From assembly GCA_903839875.1 (NCBI GenBank), contig CAIMDZ010000039.1:1-64000 (forward strand): a stretch of 64,000 nucleotides of DNA, read 5' to 3'. Of this stretch, positions 1 through 7,181 are shown piece after piece. Each line of letters starts with the position of its first letter. Position 1 is the stretch's first letter. The notes under the pieces are model-generated. The model made no database searches and was not told the DNA's origin. It saw only the letters and a list, made by a program, of their open reading frames with translations. The translations under genes were made by a program, and so were the position numbers. The stretch comes from an uncultured Bacteroidota bacterium. Lineage in GTDB: Bacteria; Bacteroidota; Bacteroidia; Chitinophagales; Chitinophagaceae.

Positions 1-144
1 AATAACTTCCACCATATTGCGAAGTTATTTTTCTTTTTTTGCTAAGCGTAAAATCTGCGAATATCAATATATTTAATCCCGATAGCTATCGGGATTACAA
101 CGATGTAAAAATGGAAAAGAACGAGTAAGATGGTGGAAGTTATT
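1..144. repeat. Small element with 15-bp terminal inverted repeats
   Basis: Bases 1-15 (AATAACTTCCACCAT) are repeated as a perfect inverse at 130-144, enclosing about 114 bp without coding capacity. Inside sits a 24-bp perfect palindrome at 74-97 built on CCCGATAGCTATCGGG, a core that recurs at 12181-12210 and 32482-32497. The arrangement is MITE-like, but the window begins exactly at the left repeat, so the true left border is unknown. It could equally be a large structured intergenic RNA or DNA element. Confidence 0.5.
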
Positions 145-200
145 TTGTCATCGTTCCTAAGTAAGGCCTGCTGAAAAAATCGTGAAAAGTGATTGGATAC

Positions 201-560
201 CTCTAAGGGGCAATATCATTGACTTAAGCCCGGAGGGCTTTCCCGTGAATAGCCGCGGGTGAAACCCCAATGTCATTAACTTAAGGAAGCCCGGCGGGCT
301 TCAATGTGAATAGCCGTCGGTGAAACCGGCGGAAAAACAATATACGGGTCAACCCTGAAAGGGTTTCCCATGGTATCGGATGTGCGGATAAGGCTTCGGT
401 CAATGAAATTACCCCGAAGGGGTTAAATGTGAATAACCGTAGGTGCAACCCACGGTAAACCAAAAATACGGGCCAACTCCGAAGGTGTTGAATGTGGTGT
501 AGGAAAATACCGAAATCGCTTAAGTCAATGACATTGCCCCATCGGGGCTACCCAGTTCTC
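201..560. repeat. Dispersed intergenic repeat R1, copy A (multi-unit)
   Basis: The stretch consists of several degenerate units built around AATGTGAATAGCCG followed by a CGGTGAAACCGGCGG hairpin and a GGGGTTGAATGTG-type unit. Related copies lie at 24478-24622 and 46494-46624. 271-333 aligns closely with the start of the 24.5-kb copy. Short open frames across it are products of the repeat, not genes. No gene is seen between 1 and 650. Confidence 0.75.
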
Positions 561-650
561 GATGGAAAATGACTCAAAAATTATTATAAGAAAGATGTGG
601 GTATAGGTAGGATTTTCCATTGGGAGGGGCAGGGGGATATTTTTCTGAAG

Positions 651-1154
651 TTAATACTTCAAAACAAAATGCTGTTTTACCTTAAACTCTTCTTTAAAAA
701 ACAGCAACCCCAGCCCAAACACATCAATACTCATCTGCACCCGCTCATGTGCACATAGCTTTTTCCACTCACCGGATTGCGCCAATGACTTATGAATATC
801 CGTTACTATAAAAGCACTGTTATTCTTCATAAGATGGGCATACTTATTAAGCAGTTTTGCCCAATCCTTCGCCTTAACCCCATTCACCACTATAATCTCC
901 GCCTGAACATTTTCATTGTTATCCGAAGGCACAAACAATTTGGCAGTATACTTGTAATAAGCACAGATACGGCTCACCAGGTTTTCATATTTCAGCCCCG
1001 ATTCCGGAATGTCAACGATAAATTCCTTAGGCAAAACGCTTTTATCCATCAGCACATGTTCTATCAGGTCATACACAAACGGAGAATGAGTGCCATGCCG
1101 TCCCATTGCTTTCCATCTGTATTTCAGGTACTCAATAAAAGCGTGTATTGTCAT
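651..1154 (-). CDS. Reduced SAM methyltransferase-like protein, probably inactive
   Basis: About 167 residues from the ATG at 1154; an upstream ATG (1190) and GTG (1202) are also in frame. The N-terminal RHGTHSPFVYDLI motif and the C-terminal segment (IDVFGLGLLFF, then KQHFVLKY) match the two ends of a Bacteroidota class I SAM-dependent methyltransferase family that is normally about 230-260 residues long. The central glycine-rich SAM-binding loop and the acidic residue after it are not recognisable, and the middle is shortened. I infer a degenerate or repurposed member. It lies downstream of folA on the same strand, separated only by a palindrome at 1202-1218, so co-transcription with folA is likely. 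Confidence 0.55.
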   Translation of the reverse strand: MTIHAFIEYLKYRWKAMGRHGTHSPFVYDLIEHVLMDKSVLPKEFIVDIPESGLKYENLVSRICAYYKYTAKLFVPSDNNENVQAEIIVVNGVKAKDWAKLLNKYAHLMKNNSAFIVTDIHKSLAQSGEWKKLCAHERVQMSIDVFGLGLLFFKEEFKVKQHFVLKY

Positions 1155-1201
1155 TGCTTTGAGGTAAATAATGCGTTGTATCTCGCGCATACGAAATTTC
1201 A

Positions 1202-1230
1202 CCTCTCCTTTGGAGAGGATGGGAGAGGCC
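1202..1230. repeat. Short REP-like palindrome (CCTCTCC/GGAGAGG family)
   Basis: CCTCTCCTTTGGAGAGG at 1202-1218 is a perfect 7-bp stem with a 3-base loop, followed by GGGAGAGGCC. It sits between the stop of folA and the start of the methyltransferase-like gene. The same family occurs inside icmF (22144-22176) and directly after the patatin gene (49628-49660). Confidence 0.7.
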
Positions 1231-1733
1231 TACATTTCCACCCGTTCATACCTCTGAAAAGTATAGTCATATTTATGCCTGTCGTCAGCTTGATGTTTCT
1301 CTTCCCATACCAGTTTCCAGTGTGTATGGTCTATATCAGGGAAAAAAGCATCGGCATCCGCTATAGTAGCATGCACCCTTGTAATATACATCCTGTCCAC
1401 CAGTGACATGGTTGTTTCAAACACCTTCCCACCACCTATTATAAAACCTTCTTCCGTATTTTCATTTTGTAATCTTTCGATAGCGGCATTTATATTGTCT
1501 ATCAGTAAAACCCCTTCCGGTAAAGCAAGATGCCGGTCTCCCGACAATACTATATTCAATCTCCCCGGTAATGCCTGCCCCAGCGACTGAAAAGTTTTTC
1601 GTCCCATTATTACTGGCTTTCCCATTGTTGTCCGCTTAAAGAATTTCAGGTCTTCAGGTAAATACCAGGGCAATGTATTATTAATGCCTATCGCATTATT
1701 ATCAGATACCGCAACTATAAATGAAAGTATCAT
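1230..1733 (-). CDS. folA: Dihydrofolate reductase
   Basis: 167 residues from the ATG at 1733, the usual length of bacterial DHFR. It reduces dihydrofolate to tetrahydrofolate with NADPH and so recycles the dihydrofolate released by ThyA. Visible landmarks: MILSFIVAVSDNNAIG at the N-terminus, LPWYLPEDLKFFK (substrate-site acidic residue and Phe), GKPVIMGRKTFQSLG (NADPH-binding MGRxT) and FIIGGGKVF (cofactor glycines). A longer frame with twelve extra residues exists, but family alignment supports the internal Met. It lies about 285 bp downstream of thyA on the same strand, the common folate-thymidylate pairing. The intervening gap holds a diverged copy of a repeat also found at 31.4 and 33.7 kb. 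Confidence 0.95.
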   Translation of the reverse strand: MILSFIVAVSDNNAIGINNTLPWYLPEDLKFFKRTTMGKPVIMGRKTFQSLGQALPGRLNIVLSGDRHLALPEGVLLIDNINAAIERLQNENTEEGFIIGGGKVFETTMSLVDRMYITRVHATIADADAFFPDIDHTHWKLVWEEKHQADDRHKYDYTFQRYERVEM

Positions 1734-2017
1734 ATTTTTTGTGCCTTTAGTACAACAGCTTGCAGACAAAATTAGTCAATTATAAAAGGAGGAACACAAT
1801 AAATTTCTTCTGCTATTTAGCCTTGCCTGCTAACTTAGGAACGTTGCACCTATACCGCTATTTTTATACCGCCAACAAGGTGAATCGCTATTTTGATGAA
1901 ATATGGGTTTTGCGAGCTTAAAAACACTATACTGTATAGTCAGAACAAATAGCGCCTTGGCGTGAACCTTTTTTACACCTGTCTATGCTTCGCGATTTAT
2001 ATCCTTTCCATTTTAAC

Positions 2018-2812
2018 TTATACTGCAACCGGTGCGCTTATGGCAGGATGATGCTGGTAATTTTCCAGCGTAAAATCTTCATAAACAAAGTCAAAAAGAT
2101 CCTTCACTCCCGGATTAATTTTCAGGGTTGGCAAAGGGTAAGGGGCACGGCTAAGTTGCAACCTTGCCTGCTCCAGGTGGTTATTGTACAGGTGCACATC
2201 ACCGAAAGTATGCACAAATTCACCTGCTTCCAGACCTGTTACCTGTGCTATCATCATGGTTAATAATGCATAGGAAGCTATGTTAAAGGGCACCCCAAGG
2301 AATACATCCGCACTGCGTTGGTACAATTGGCACGAAAGCTTTCCTTCCGCCACATAAAACTGAAATAAAGCATGGCATGGACTCAGCTTCATTTTAGGCA
2401 AGTCCGCCACGTTCCATGCGTTTATTATCATTCGGCGGCTGTCGGGGTTCGTCTTTATCTGGTGCAGTACATCTTTTACCTGGTCATAGGTCTTGCCGTC
2501 CGCTCCGGTCCAGCTCCGCCATTGGTGGCCATATATAGGTCCCAGGTCGCCATTGGCATCAGCCCATTCATCCCATATTCTTACACCCCGTTCTTTCAGA
2601 TAACCGATATTGGTATCCCCCTTCAGGAACCAAAGCAATTCATAAATAATGGATTTAACATGCAGCTTTTTAGTAGTTACAAGGGGGAAGCCTTTTTGCA
2701 GGTCAAATCGCATTTGGTATCCAAAACAACTGGTAGTACCGGTACCGGTGCGGTCATTTTTTTTAACTCCGGTATCCATTATGTGCTTTAGCAGATCTAA
2801 ATAGCCTTGCAT
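2018..2812 (-). CDS. thyA: Thymidylate synthase
   Basis: 264 residues from the ATG at 2812, exactly the length of E. coli ThyA. It methylates dUMP to dTMP using methylene-tetrahydrofolate. Seen: [11 protein letters not shown] near the N-terminus, the catalytic Cys in [36 protein letters not shown] (the Arg-Ser-Asp dUMP-binding stretch) and a C-terminus ending in AVPVAV-like residues (APVAV). An in-frame upstream start adds 24 residues with no family counterpart, so the internal ATG is preferred. FolA, the partner enzyme, is downstream. The promoter side faces a tandem octamer array (2904-3015) shared with the divergent carbonic anhydrase gene. Confidence 0.96.
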   Translation of the reverse strand: MQGYLDLLKHIMDTGVKKNDRTGTGTTSCFGYQMRFDLQKGFPLVTTKKLHVKSIIYELLWFLKGDTNIGYLKERGVRIWDEWADANGDLGPIYGHQWRSWTGADGKTYDQVKDVLHQIKTNPDSRRMIINAWNVADLPKMKLSPCHALFQFYVAEGKLSCQLYQRSADVFLGVPFNIASYALLTMMIAQVTGLEAGEFVHTFGDVHLYNNHLEQARLQLSRAPYPLPTLKINPGVKDLFDFVYEDFTLENYQHHPAISAPVAV

Positions 2813-2903
2813 GTTAGTATTTATAACCAAAATTAAAAAGAAATTTCCTGACTCCCTCATTTCATTCTTCCTACTTTTGCACATAATTCCGAACAGTTTC
2901 TTT

Positions 2904-3031
2904 AACCTATCAACCTATCAACCTATCAACCTATCAACCTATCAACCTATCAACCTATTAACCTATTAACCTATCAACCTATCAACTTATCAACTTATCA
3001 ACTTATCAACTTATCAACCATTTAACTTATG
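2904..3031. repeat. Tandem 8-bp repeat array in a divergent promoter region
   Basis: Fourteen consecutive octamers occupy 2904-3015: AACCTATC, then two AACCTATT, two AACCTATC and four AACTTATC. Two degenerate units (AACCATTT, AACTTATG) follow, and the last one contains the ATG start codon of the carbonic anhydrase gene. The array fills almost the whole space between the thyA and carbonic anhydrase starts. No Shine-Dalgarno sequence is present before the ATG. Confidence 0.9.
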
Positions 3032-3541
3032 CCGGTGATTTTGCCAGTGAAAGGAATAGCGCCACAAATCCCTGAAAGTTGTTTTATTGCGCCAAACGCC
3101 ACGATTGTTGGCGATGTGGTTATGGGCAATGACTGCAGTATTTGGTTCAATGCGGTGATACGTGGCGATGTGAACAGTATTCGCATGGGTGATAAAGTAA
3201 ATATACAGGATGGCGCCTGTATTCATTGCACCTACCTGAAAACCAAGACTGTTATCGGGAATAATGTATCAGTCGGGCACAACGCTATAGTGCACGGTTG
3301 CACAGTTGCTGATAACGTTTTGATAGGTATGGGAGCTATCATTATGGACAATGTTAAAATAGGTGAAAACAGTATTATAGCGGCCGGAGCTGTGGTTCTG
3401 GAAGGTACTGAAGTGCCCCCCGGTAGCATTTTTGCTGGGGTACCAGCCAAAAAAGTTAAAGAAATAAGCCCTGAATTATTAAGAGGAGAAGTAGAACGTA
3501 TAGCTAATAATTATCTCATGTATAGTTCCTGGTTCAAGTGA
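3029..3541 (+). CDS. Gamma-type carbonic anhydrase family protein (left-handed beta-helix)
   Basis: 170 residues, a hexapeptide-repeat protein of the YrdA/PaaY/CamH group. Family members bind Zn or Fe at trimer interfaces and interconvert CO2 and bicarbonate, though many have untested activity. The three metal-ligand histidines appear at about H66, H84 and H89 (IHCTYL, SVGHNAIVHG). Successive hexapeptide turns (IVGDVV, VIGNNV, LIGMGA, IIAAGA) run through residues 20-140, followed by a C-terminal helix. The start codon lies inside the last unit of a tandem octamer array, with no ribosome binding site. No signal peptide, so cytoplasmic. Confidence 0.9.
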   Translation: MPVILPVKGIAPQIPESCFIAPNATIVGDVVMGNDCSIWFNAVIRGDVNSIRMGDKVNIQDGACIHCTYLKTKTVIGNNVSVGHNAIVHGCTVADNVLIGMGAIIMDNVKIGENSIIAAGAVVLEGTEVPPGSIFAGVPAKKVKEISPELLRGEVERIANNYLMYSSWFK

Positions 3542-3848
3542 TTTGAAATATAGAGCCTCCTGCCTTTTGTGCTTTCATAACTTGAAAGGTCAAAATCTCC
3601 GGGATCCCTACCTGCAAAGTATCCTGGCACTTTGTTACTCATCATTCAGGCCTTATTCTAAAAGGTTTGAATGGTTGAATAATACCTCTTTATTTACATC
3701 CGTAAACGCAAACGGATTTACCCCCGGAATGACTTTACAGCACTTTTCATTTTTTTTACTCTGCCGGATATTTTAAAAATAATTCGTGAAAGCTATTGTT
3801 TTTTCAAAATCCCTATTATATTTGCTGTCTAAATAAAACACACTCTGT
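3542..3848. other. Intergenic region with a promoter, no gene seen
   Basis: 307 bp between the carbonic anhydrase and the next outer-membrane gene. A 77-residue frame exists here, but its composition is unlike a protein and it lacks any family resemblance. The right end carries the promoter listed at 3795-3824. Confidence 0.6.
3795..3824 (+). promoter_or_regulatory. Bacteroidota-type promoter for the 3849 gene
   Basis: ATTG at 3795-3798 and TATATTTG at 3817-3824 (matches TAnnTTTG) are separated by 18 bp, close to the usual 19. The start codon follows 25 bp later. Confidence 0.6.
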
Positions 3849-4562
3849 ATGAAAAAACTGATCCTCGCTTTATTAACTGCAGGAACTATAGCAACAGCAA
3901 ACGCTCAGGAACCACATAGTATTTTGTTATATGGTGACTTATCGTTTACTACAACCAGGCAGGCTAACCTCATTAAAACTACTAATTGGGATGCATCTCC
4001 TGGAGTTGGTTATCAGTTTAACCACAACTGGACTTTAGGTATGGCAATTATGTGGGGGCAGAGTGCTGTTAAAGACAGTGCAGGTCACAGAACAACTATC
4101 AATAGTTATGGTGTTGGTCCATTCGCGCGTTACTCACATTATATCGGCAAAAGCGAAACTTTCTTCTGGTATTCACAGTTAGATTTCCAATACAGAGGCG
4201 GATATACTACTCATGAAGGCGATCCTGCTTACAATAAGCACAGTGGTGTTTACGTAGGTCTTTACCCTGCTTTAGGTATTAACGTAGGCCGTGGCCTTTG
4301 CCTTAACTTCTCTATTGGTGGCCTTAGCTATGGTACTGATAAATATGACGGAGCTACTTACAGCACTAACACATTTACTTTCAACTTTGGTCAGCAAGTG
4401 AACGTTGGTATCAGCAAGAACTTCAATTGCGGTCATAAAATGCACAGCCATCACGAGCCAGGTGACGAAGTTCACCGCCGTAAAGCTGACAAAATGGAAG
4501 ACGAAGATGACGCAGCTCCAAAGCCAAGGAAAAAAGAAAGAAACAGGGATGATGACGAGTGA
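3849..4562 (+). CDS. Small outer-membrane beta-barrel protein with charged C-terminal tail
   Basis: 237 residues. An N-terminal signal peptide (MKKLILALLTAGTIATANAQ) is followed by alternating hydrophobic/aromatic strands and glycine turns through about residue 195, as in 8-stranded OMP_b-brl-type barrels. The last 40 residues are different: His-rich then strongly charged (DKMEDEDDAAPKPRKKERNRDDDE-like, given here only in part), so a disordered tail follows the barrel. This tail is unusual because a barrel normally ends with a terminal aromatic strand. No specific function recognised. It has its own promoter and a hairpin terminator. Confidence 0.7.
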   Translation: MKKLILALLTAGTIATANAQEPHSILLYGDLSFTTTRQANLIKTTNWDASPGVGYQFNHNWTLGMAIMWGQSAVKDSAGHRTTINSYGVGPFARYSHYIGKSETFFWYSQLDFQYRGGYTTHEGDPAYNKHSGVYVGLYPALGINVGRGLCLNFSIGGLSYGTDKYDGATYSTNTFTFNFGQQVNVGISKNFNCGHKMHSHHEPGDEVHRRKADKMEDEDDAAPKPRKKERNRDDDE

Positions 4563-4589
4563 TAATCTCCAATCCTGAAAAATATTAAG

Positions 4590-4624
4590 CGTCCTCCCGC
4601 AGATTGCGGGGGGACGTTTCGTTT
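4590..4624 (+). terminator. Rho-independent terminator
   Basis: 11-bp stem GTCCTCCCGCA / TGCGGGGGGAC (one G-T pair) at 4591-4615 followed by a T-rich run, about 28 bp after the stop of the 3849 gene. Confidence 0.8.
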
Positions 4625-4894
4625 TAAGCCAAATCTCATGTGTCTTCCTCTTCTGTAGTCATCTGTTCTCCTGTAATTTCTAAAGCAAAATACTATTCTT
4701 TAGAGTTTAACGTTAAGTTGTTATACTTCAACAGATATAGTCAACTTTTCCTCTGAGAGTACATTAATGTTTATCGCTGACCTCCATTTGTGGGTTTGGA
4801 TCAGTAGTGATCTGCAGGCCTTTTTGCCAGGGCAGGGGTCACTGCCACATCCCCTGCGATGTTCTTTTTCTTATTCAAACTTACATCCAACTCT
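4625..4894. other. Intergenic region, nothing definite
   Basis: 270 bp between the terminator and the OmpA-family gene. AT-rich at first, then with a GC-richer stretch (GGCAGGGGTCACTGCC, a short dyad near 4830-4850). No exact TAnnTTTG box was found and no gene is seen. Confidence 0.4.
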
Positions 4895-6310
4895 ATGAAG
4901 TTAATTCTTAGCGTCCTTTTTACCTTGGTATCTGCCAACGCCTTATGCCAGCTCAACCCGGAGATCAACAATATCCCGGTAAAACATGCAACCTACGAGC
5001 CCCAGCTTGTTACCGCAACACTTGCCATTGGATTCATAGACTACTACCAGAATAATTATACACTGCCGCCGCCGTTTGTAAAAAGCAACACTTCCGGCTT
5101 TGCACCTGTGACAGCACTCCTCGAATATTGTGTTAGCAGGCATATAAGTGTCGCAGGCAGCTTTGGTTATGATGCATTTACTTACAACTTTCAGCAAGCT
5201 TACGACCAATCCGTCCGTTACCGCACAAATAATACCAGGATACTGAGTGGCGGATTTATCGGGTATTACCATTTCCGCCACTTGCTGCCGGTAAAACACT
5301 TTGATCCTTTTATCGGGGTAGGGATCGCTATCAACAACATTCGTTACAGTGCGTATCCGCAGGGTGACAGCCTGGTGACCAAAATTGATCATTCGGTTAC
5401 TCCCTATCTGAAAGCCGGAACTCGCTACTATGTATCAGACAAATTCAGCCTTTTTGGCGACATAGGGTACAACAAGCATACAATTTTCAGTTTAGGGTTC
5501 AGTATGCGGCTGTACAGAAATACTTATCTGCCAGACCAGGATTGGGACGGAATTCCTGACGCGGTTGATTCGTGTGTAACAGTCCGGGGTATAGCAAAAT
5601 ACCATGGCTGCCCGGATACCGATGGAGATGGCATTCCGGATAATTTAGACGACTGTCCTACCCAGGCCGGACTTGCACAATTCCATGGTTGCCCGGATTC
5701 TGACGGCGATGGCATACCTGACAAAGAAGATGCCTGTCCAAACCAACGCGGCCTTGTACAATTCCATGGCTGCCCCGATACCGATGGTGATGGAATTCCT
5801 GATAATGAAGATGACTGCCCGAACGAGGCAGGGCTTACCTTGTTCCGTGGTTGCCCTGATTCAGATGGCGATGGAATACCTGACAAGGACGACCGCTGCC
5901 CGCATGAGGCAGGCCCGGCAGAAAATCATGGATGTCCGGTTGTGGCATTAACTCCTGAGAAACGAATAATCTTACCTGTAAGTACCATTCAGTTCCAAAC
6001 CGGCAAATACACTATCGCGAAAACTTCCTATGCTGCTCTTGATAAAGTGGCCTTGGTTCTTATTAATAATCCTGACCTTGGATTGTATATAGATGGGTAT
6101 GCTGATATTACCGGCACCTCTAAGGTGAACAAAAGAATATCTATGGCGCGGGCTGTAGTAATCAAAAAATACCTGGTCAAAAAAGGAGTAAATCCCCAAA
6201 TGCTGATTGCAAAAGGCCATGGCAGCAGATCACCGGTGGCCAGCAACCACACACGTGCCGGCAGAGCGAAAAACAGGCGTGTTGCTATAAAATTAAAGGA
6301 ACAGCATTAG
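4895..6310 (+). CDS. OmpA-family protein with barrel, five TSP3 calcium repeats and peptidoglycan-binding domain
   Basis: 471 residues from the ATG at 4895; the upstream in-frame start would precede a normal signal peptide (MKLILSVLFTLVSANALCQ). Residues about 25-205 form a beta-barrel. Residues about 210-350 carry five thrombospondin type 3 repeats with the core DGDGIPD and paired Cys/HGCPD spacers, which bind calcium and make a rigid spacer. Residues about 360-471 are an OmpA C-terminal domain (IDGYADITG, then NHTRAGRAKNRRV) that binds peptidoglycan. The protein should tether the outer membrane to the wall. The N-terminal barrel is closely related to the stand-alone barrel encoded at 32956-33603, which lacks the repeats and the OmpA domain. 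Confidence 0.9.
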   Translation: MKLILSVLFTLVSANALCQLNPEINNIPVKHATYEPQLVTATLAIGFIDYYQNNYTLPPPFVKSNTSGFAPVTALLEYCVSRHISVAGSFGYDAFTYNFQQAYDQSVRYRTNNTRILSGGFIGYYHFRHLLPVKHFDPFIGVGIAINNIRYSAYPQGDSLVTKIDHSVTPYLKAGTRYYVSDKFSLFGDIGYNKHTIFSLGFSMRLYRNTYLPDQDWDGIPDAVDSCVTVRGIAKYHGCPDTDGDGIPDNLDDCPTQAGLAQFHGCPDSDGDGIPDKEDACPNQRGLVQFHGCPDTDGDGIPDNEDDCPNEAGLTLFRGCPDSDGDGIPDKDDRCPHEAGPAENHGCPVVALTPEKRIILPVSTIQFQTGKYTIAKTSYAALDKVALVLINNPDLGLYIDGYADITGTSKVNKRISMARAVVIKKYLVKKGVNPQMLIAKGHGSRSPVASNHTRAGRAKNRRVAIKLKEQH

Positions 6311-6368
6311 CCAATTTCAGGTGTTTATGAAGAATTTATTTTGTCATCTTCGCTTAGAATATTTTTCA

Positions 6369-6376
6369 TATCTTTG
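6369..6376 (+). promoter_or_regulatory. -7 promoter box for apaG
   Basis: TATCTTTG matches TAnnTTTG 28 bp before the apaG ATG. A TTTTG lies upstream, but its spacing is about 25 bp, so only the -7 element is convincing. The segment just before it (about 6334-6357) is a copy of the dispersed ATTTTGTCATCTTC motif. Confidence 0.45.
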
Positions 6377-6403
6377 CATTTGTATAAATTAATCCTGCAT
6401 ACC

Positions 6404-6790
6404 ATGGTGCAACAAGTTACCGAAGGCGTAAATATTATGGTTGAGGTTTTCTATCAGCCCGGTCATTCCAATCCGATAAATTCGGAGTATTTATTCGCAT
6501 ACCGTATTACTATCGAAAACCTTACTGCACACCCGGTAAAGTTATTGAGCCGTCATTGGCATATTGTTGACAGCAATGGATCGCACAGGGAAGTAGAAGG
6601 CGAGGGTGTGGTTGGCCAGCAGCCGGTAATAGCAGCCGGAGACAACTATCAATATACTTCGGCCGCCAACCTGCAAAGTGATATAGGTAAGATGTATGGC
6701 ACCTACATTTTTGAAAATCTTTTTCATAAAAGAAAAATAACGGTGGCCATTCCGGAATTTCAATTGGTAGCTCCTGCAAAGTTGAATTAA
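6404..6790 (+). CDS. apaG: ApaG domain protein
   Basis: 128 residues from the ATG at 6404, the usual ApaG length; the 21 extra upstream residues in the same frame have no family counterpart. ApaG is an immunoglobulin/fibronectin-type beta-sandwich of unknown biochemical role, known from the apaGH locus and from F-box fusions. Seen: the VEVFYQPGHSNP start, YRITIENLT, the strand SRHWHIVDSNG, VVGQQPVIAAGDNYQYTS and the C-terminal GTYIFENL and IPEFQLVAP. The GxGxxG-like motif of ApaG is present as VEGEGVVGQQP. It precedes a SnoaL-like gene by 25 bp on the same strand; the two may be co-transcribed. Confidence 0.9.
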   Translation: MVQQVTEGVNIMVEVFYQPGHSNPINSEYLFAYRITIENLTAHPVKLLSRHWHIVDSNGSHREVEGEGVVGQQPVIAAGDNYQYTSAANLQSDIGKMYGTYIFENLFHKRKITVAIPEFQLVAPAKLN

Positions 6791-6815
6791 CATACTTCCC
6801 TAAGGCTTAAATTTT

Positions 6816-7181
6816 ATGATTCTTATTGATAACAACTGCTCCATTGCAAATAAATGGTTCAGTGCTTTTAATGAACATCACCTTGAAGATTTGCTAAGAC
6901 TTTACCACGATGATGCAGAACATTACAGCCCGAAATTAAAGATCAGGCAACCCGAAACAAATGGCCTTGTTCGTGGTAAGGCCGCTCTCAGAGCCTGGTG
7001 GGCAGATGCTTTCTCGCGGTTGCCCTCTTTGAAATACATACCAACTACATTAACGGCAAATGATGAAAGAGTGTTCATGGAATATACACGCAAAGTGGAA
7101 GGTGAAACGGATATGTTAGTTGCAGAAGTGCTTGAAATAAAAAATGGACTGATAGTGGCATCCCGTGTATATCACGGCTGA
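6816..7181 (+). CDS. SnoaL-like / NTF2-fold protein
   Basis: 121 residues with the cone-shaped NTF2 fold pattern: an N-terminal helix pair (IANKWFSAFNEHHLEDLLRLY), HDDAEHYSP, GLVRGKAALRAWW and closing strands ending in EVLEIKNGLIVASRVYHG. Families of this type include polyketide cyclases, limonene epoxide hydrolase and many ligand-binding proteins of unknown role, so no reaction can be assigned. It is cytoplasmic and follows apaG closely. Its 3' end overlaps the 3' end of the convergent helicase gene by 10 bp. Confidence 0.8.
   Translation: MILIDNNCSIANKWFSAFNEHHLEDLLRLYHDDAEHYSPKLKIRQPETNGLVRGKAALRAWWADAFSRLPSLKYIPTTLTANDERVFMEYTRKVEGETDMLVAEVLEIKNGLIVASRVYHG

Noticed and set aside
281..463. 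60-residue leftward frame
   Set aside because: Lies entirely within R1 repeat units; peptide composition follows the repeat and no family resemblance exists.
792..1406. 204-residue rightward frame
   Set aside because: Antisense to the methyltransferase-like and folA genes, which have clear family motifs.
2904..3015. CRISPR array
   Set aside because: Octamers are contiguous with no spacers; no cas genes in the window.
3543..3776. 77-residue frame after the carbonic anhydrase gene
   Set aside because: Odd composition, no signal or domain, ends just before a real promoter.
5524..5886. 120-residue leftward frame with repeated SGIPSPS units
   Set aside because: Antisense of the TSP3 repeats of the OmpA-family gene.
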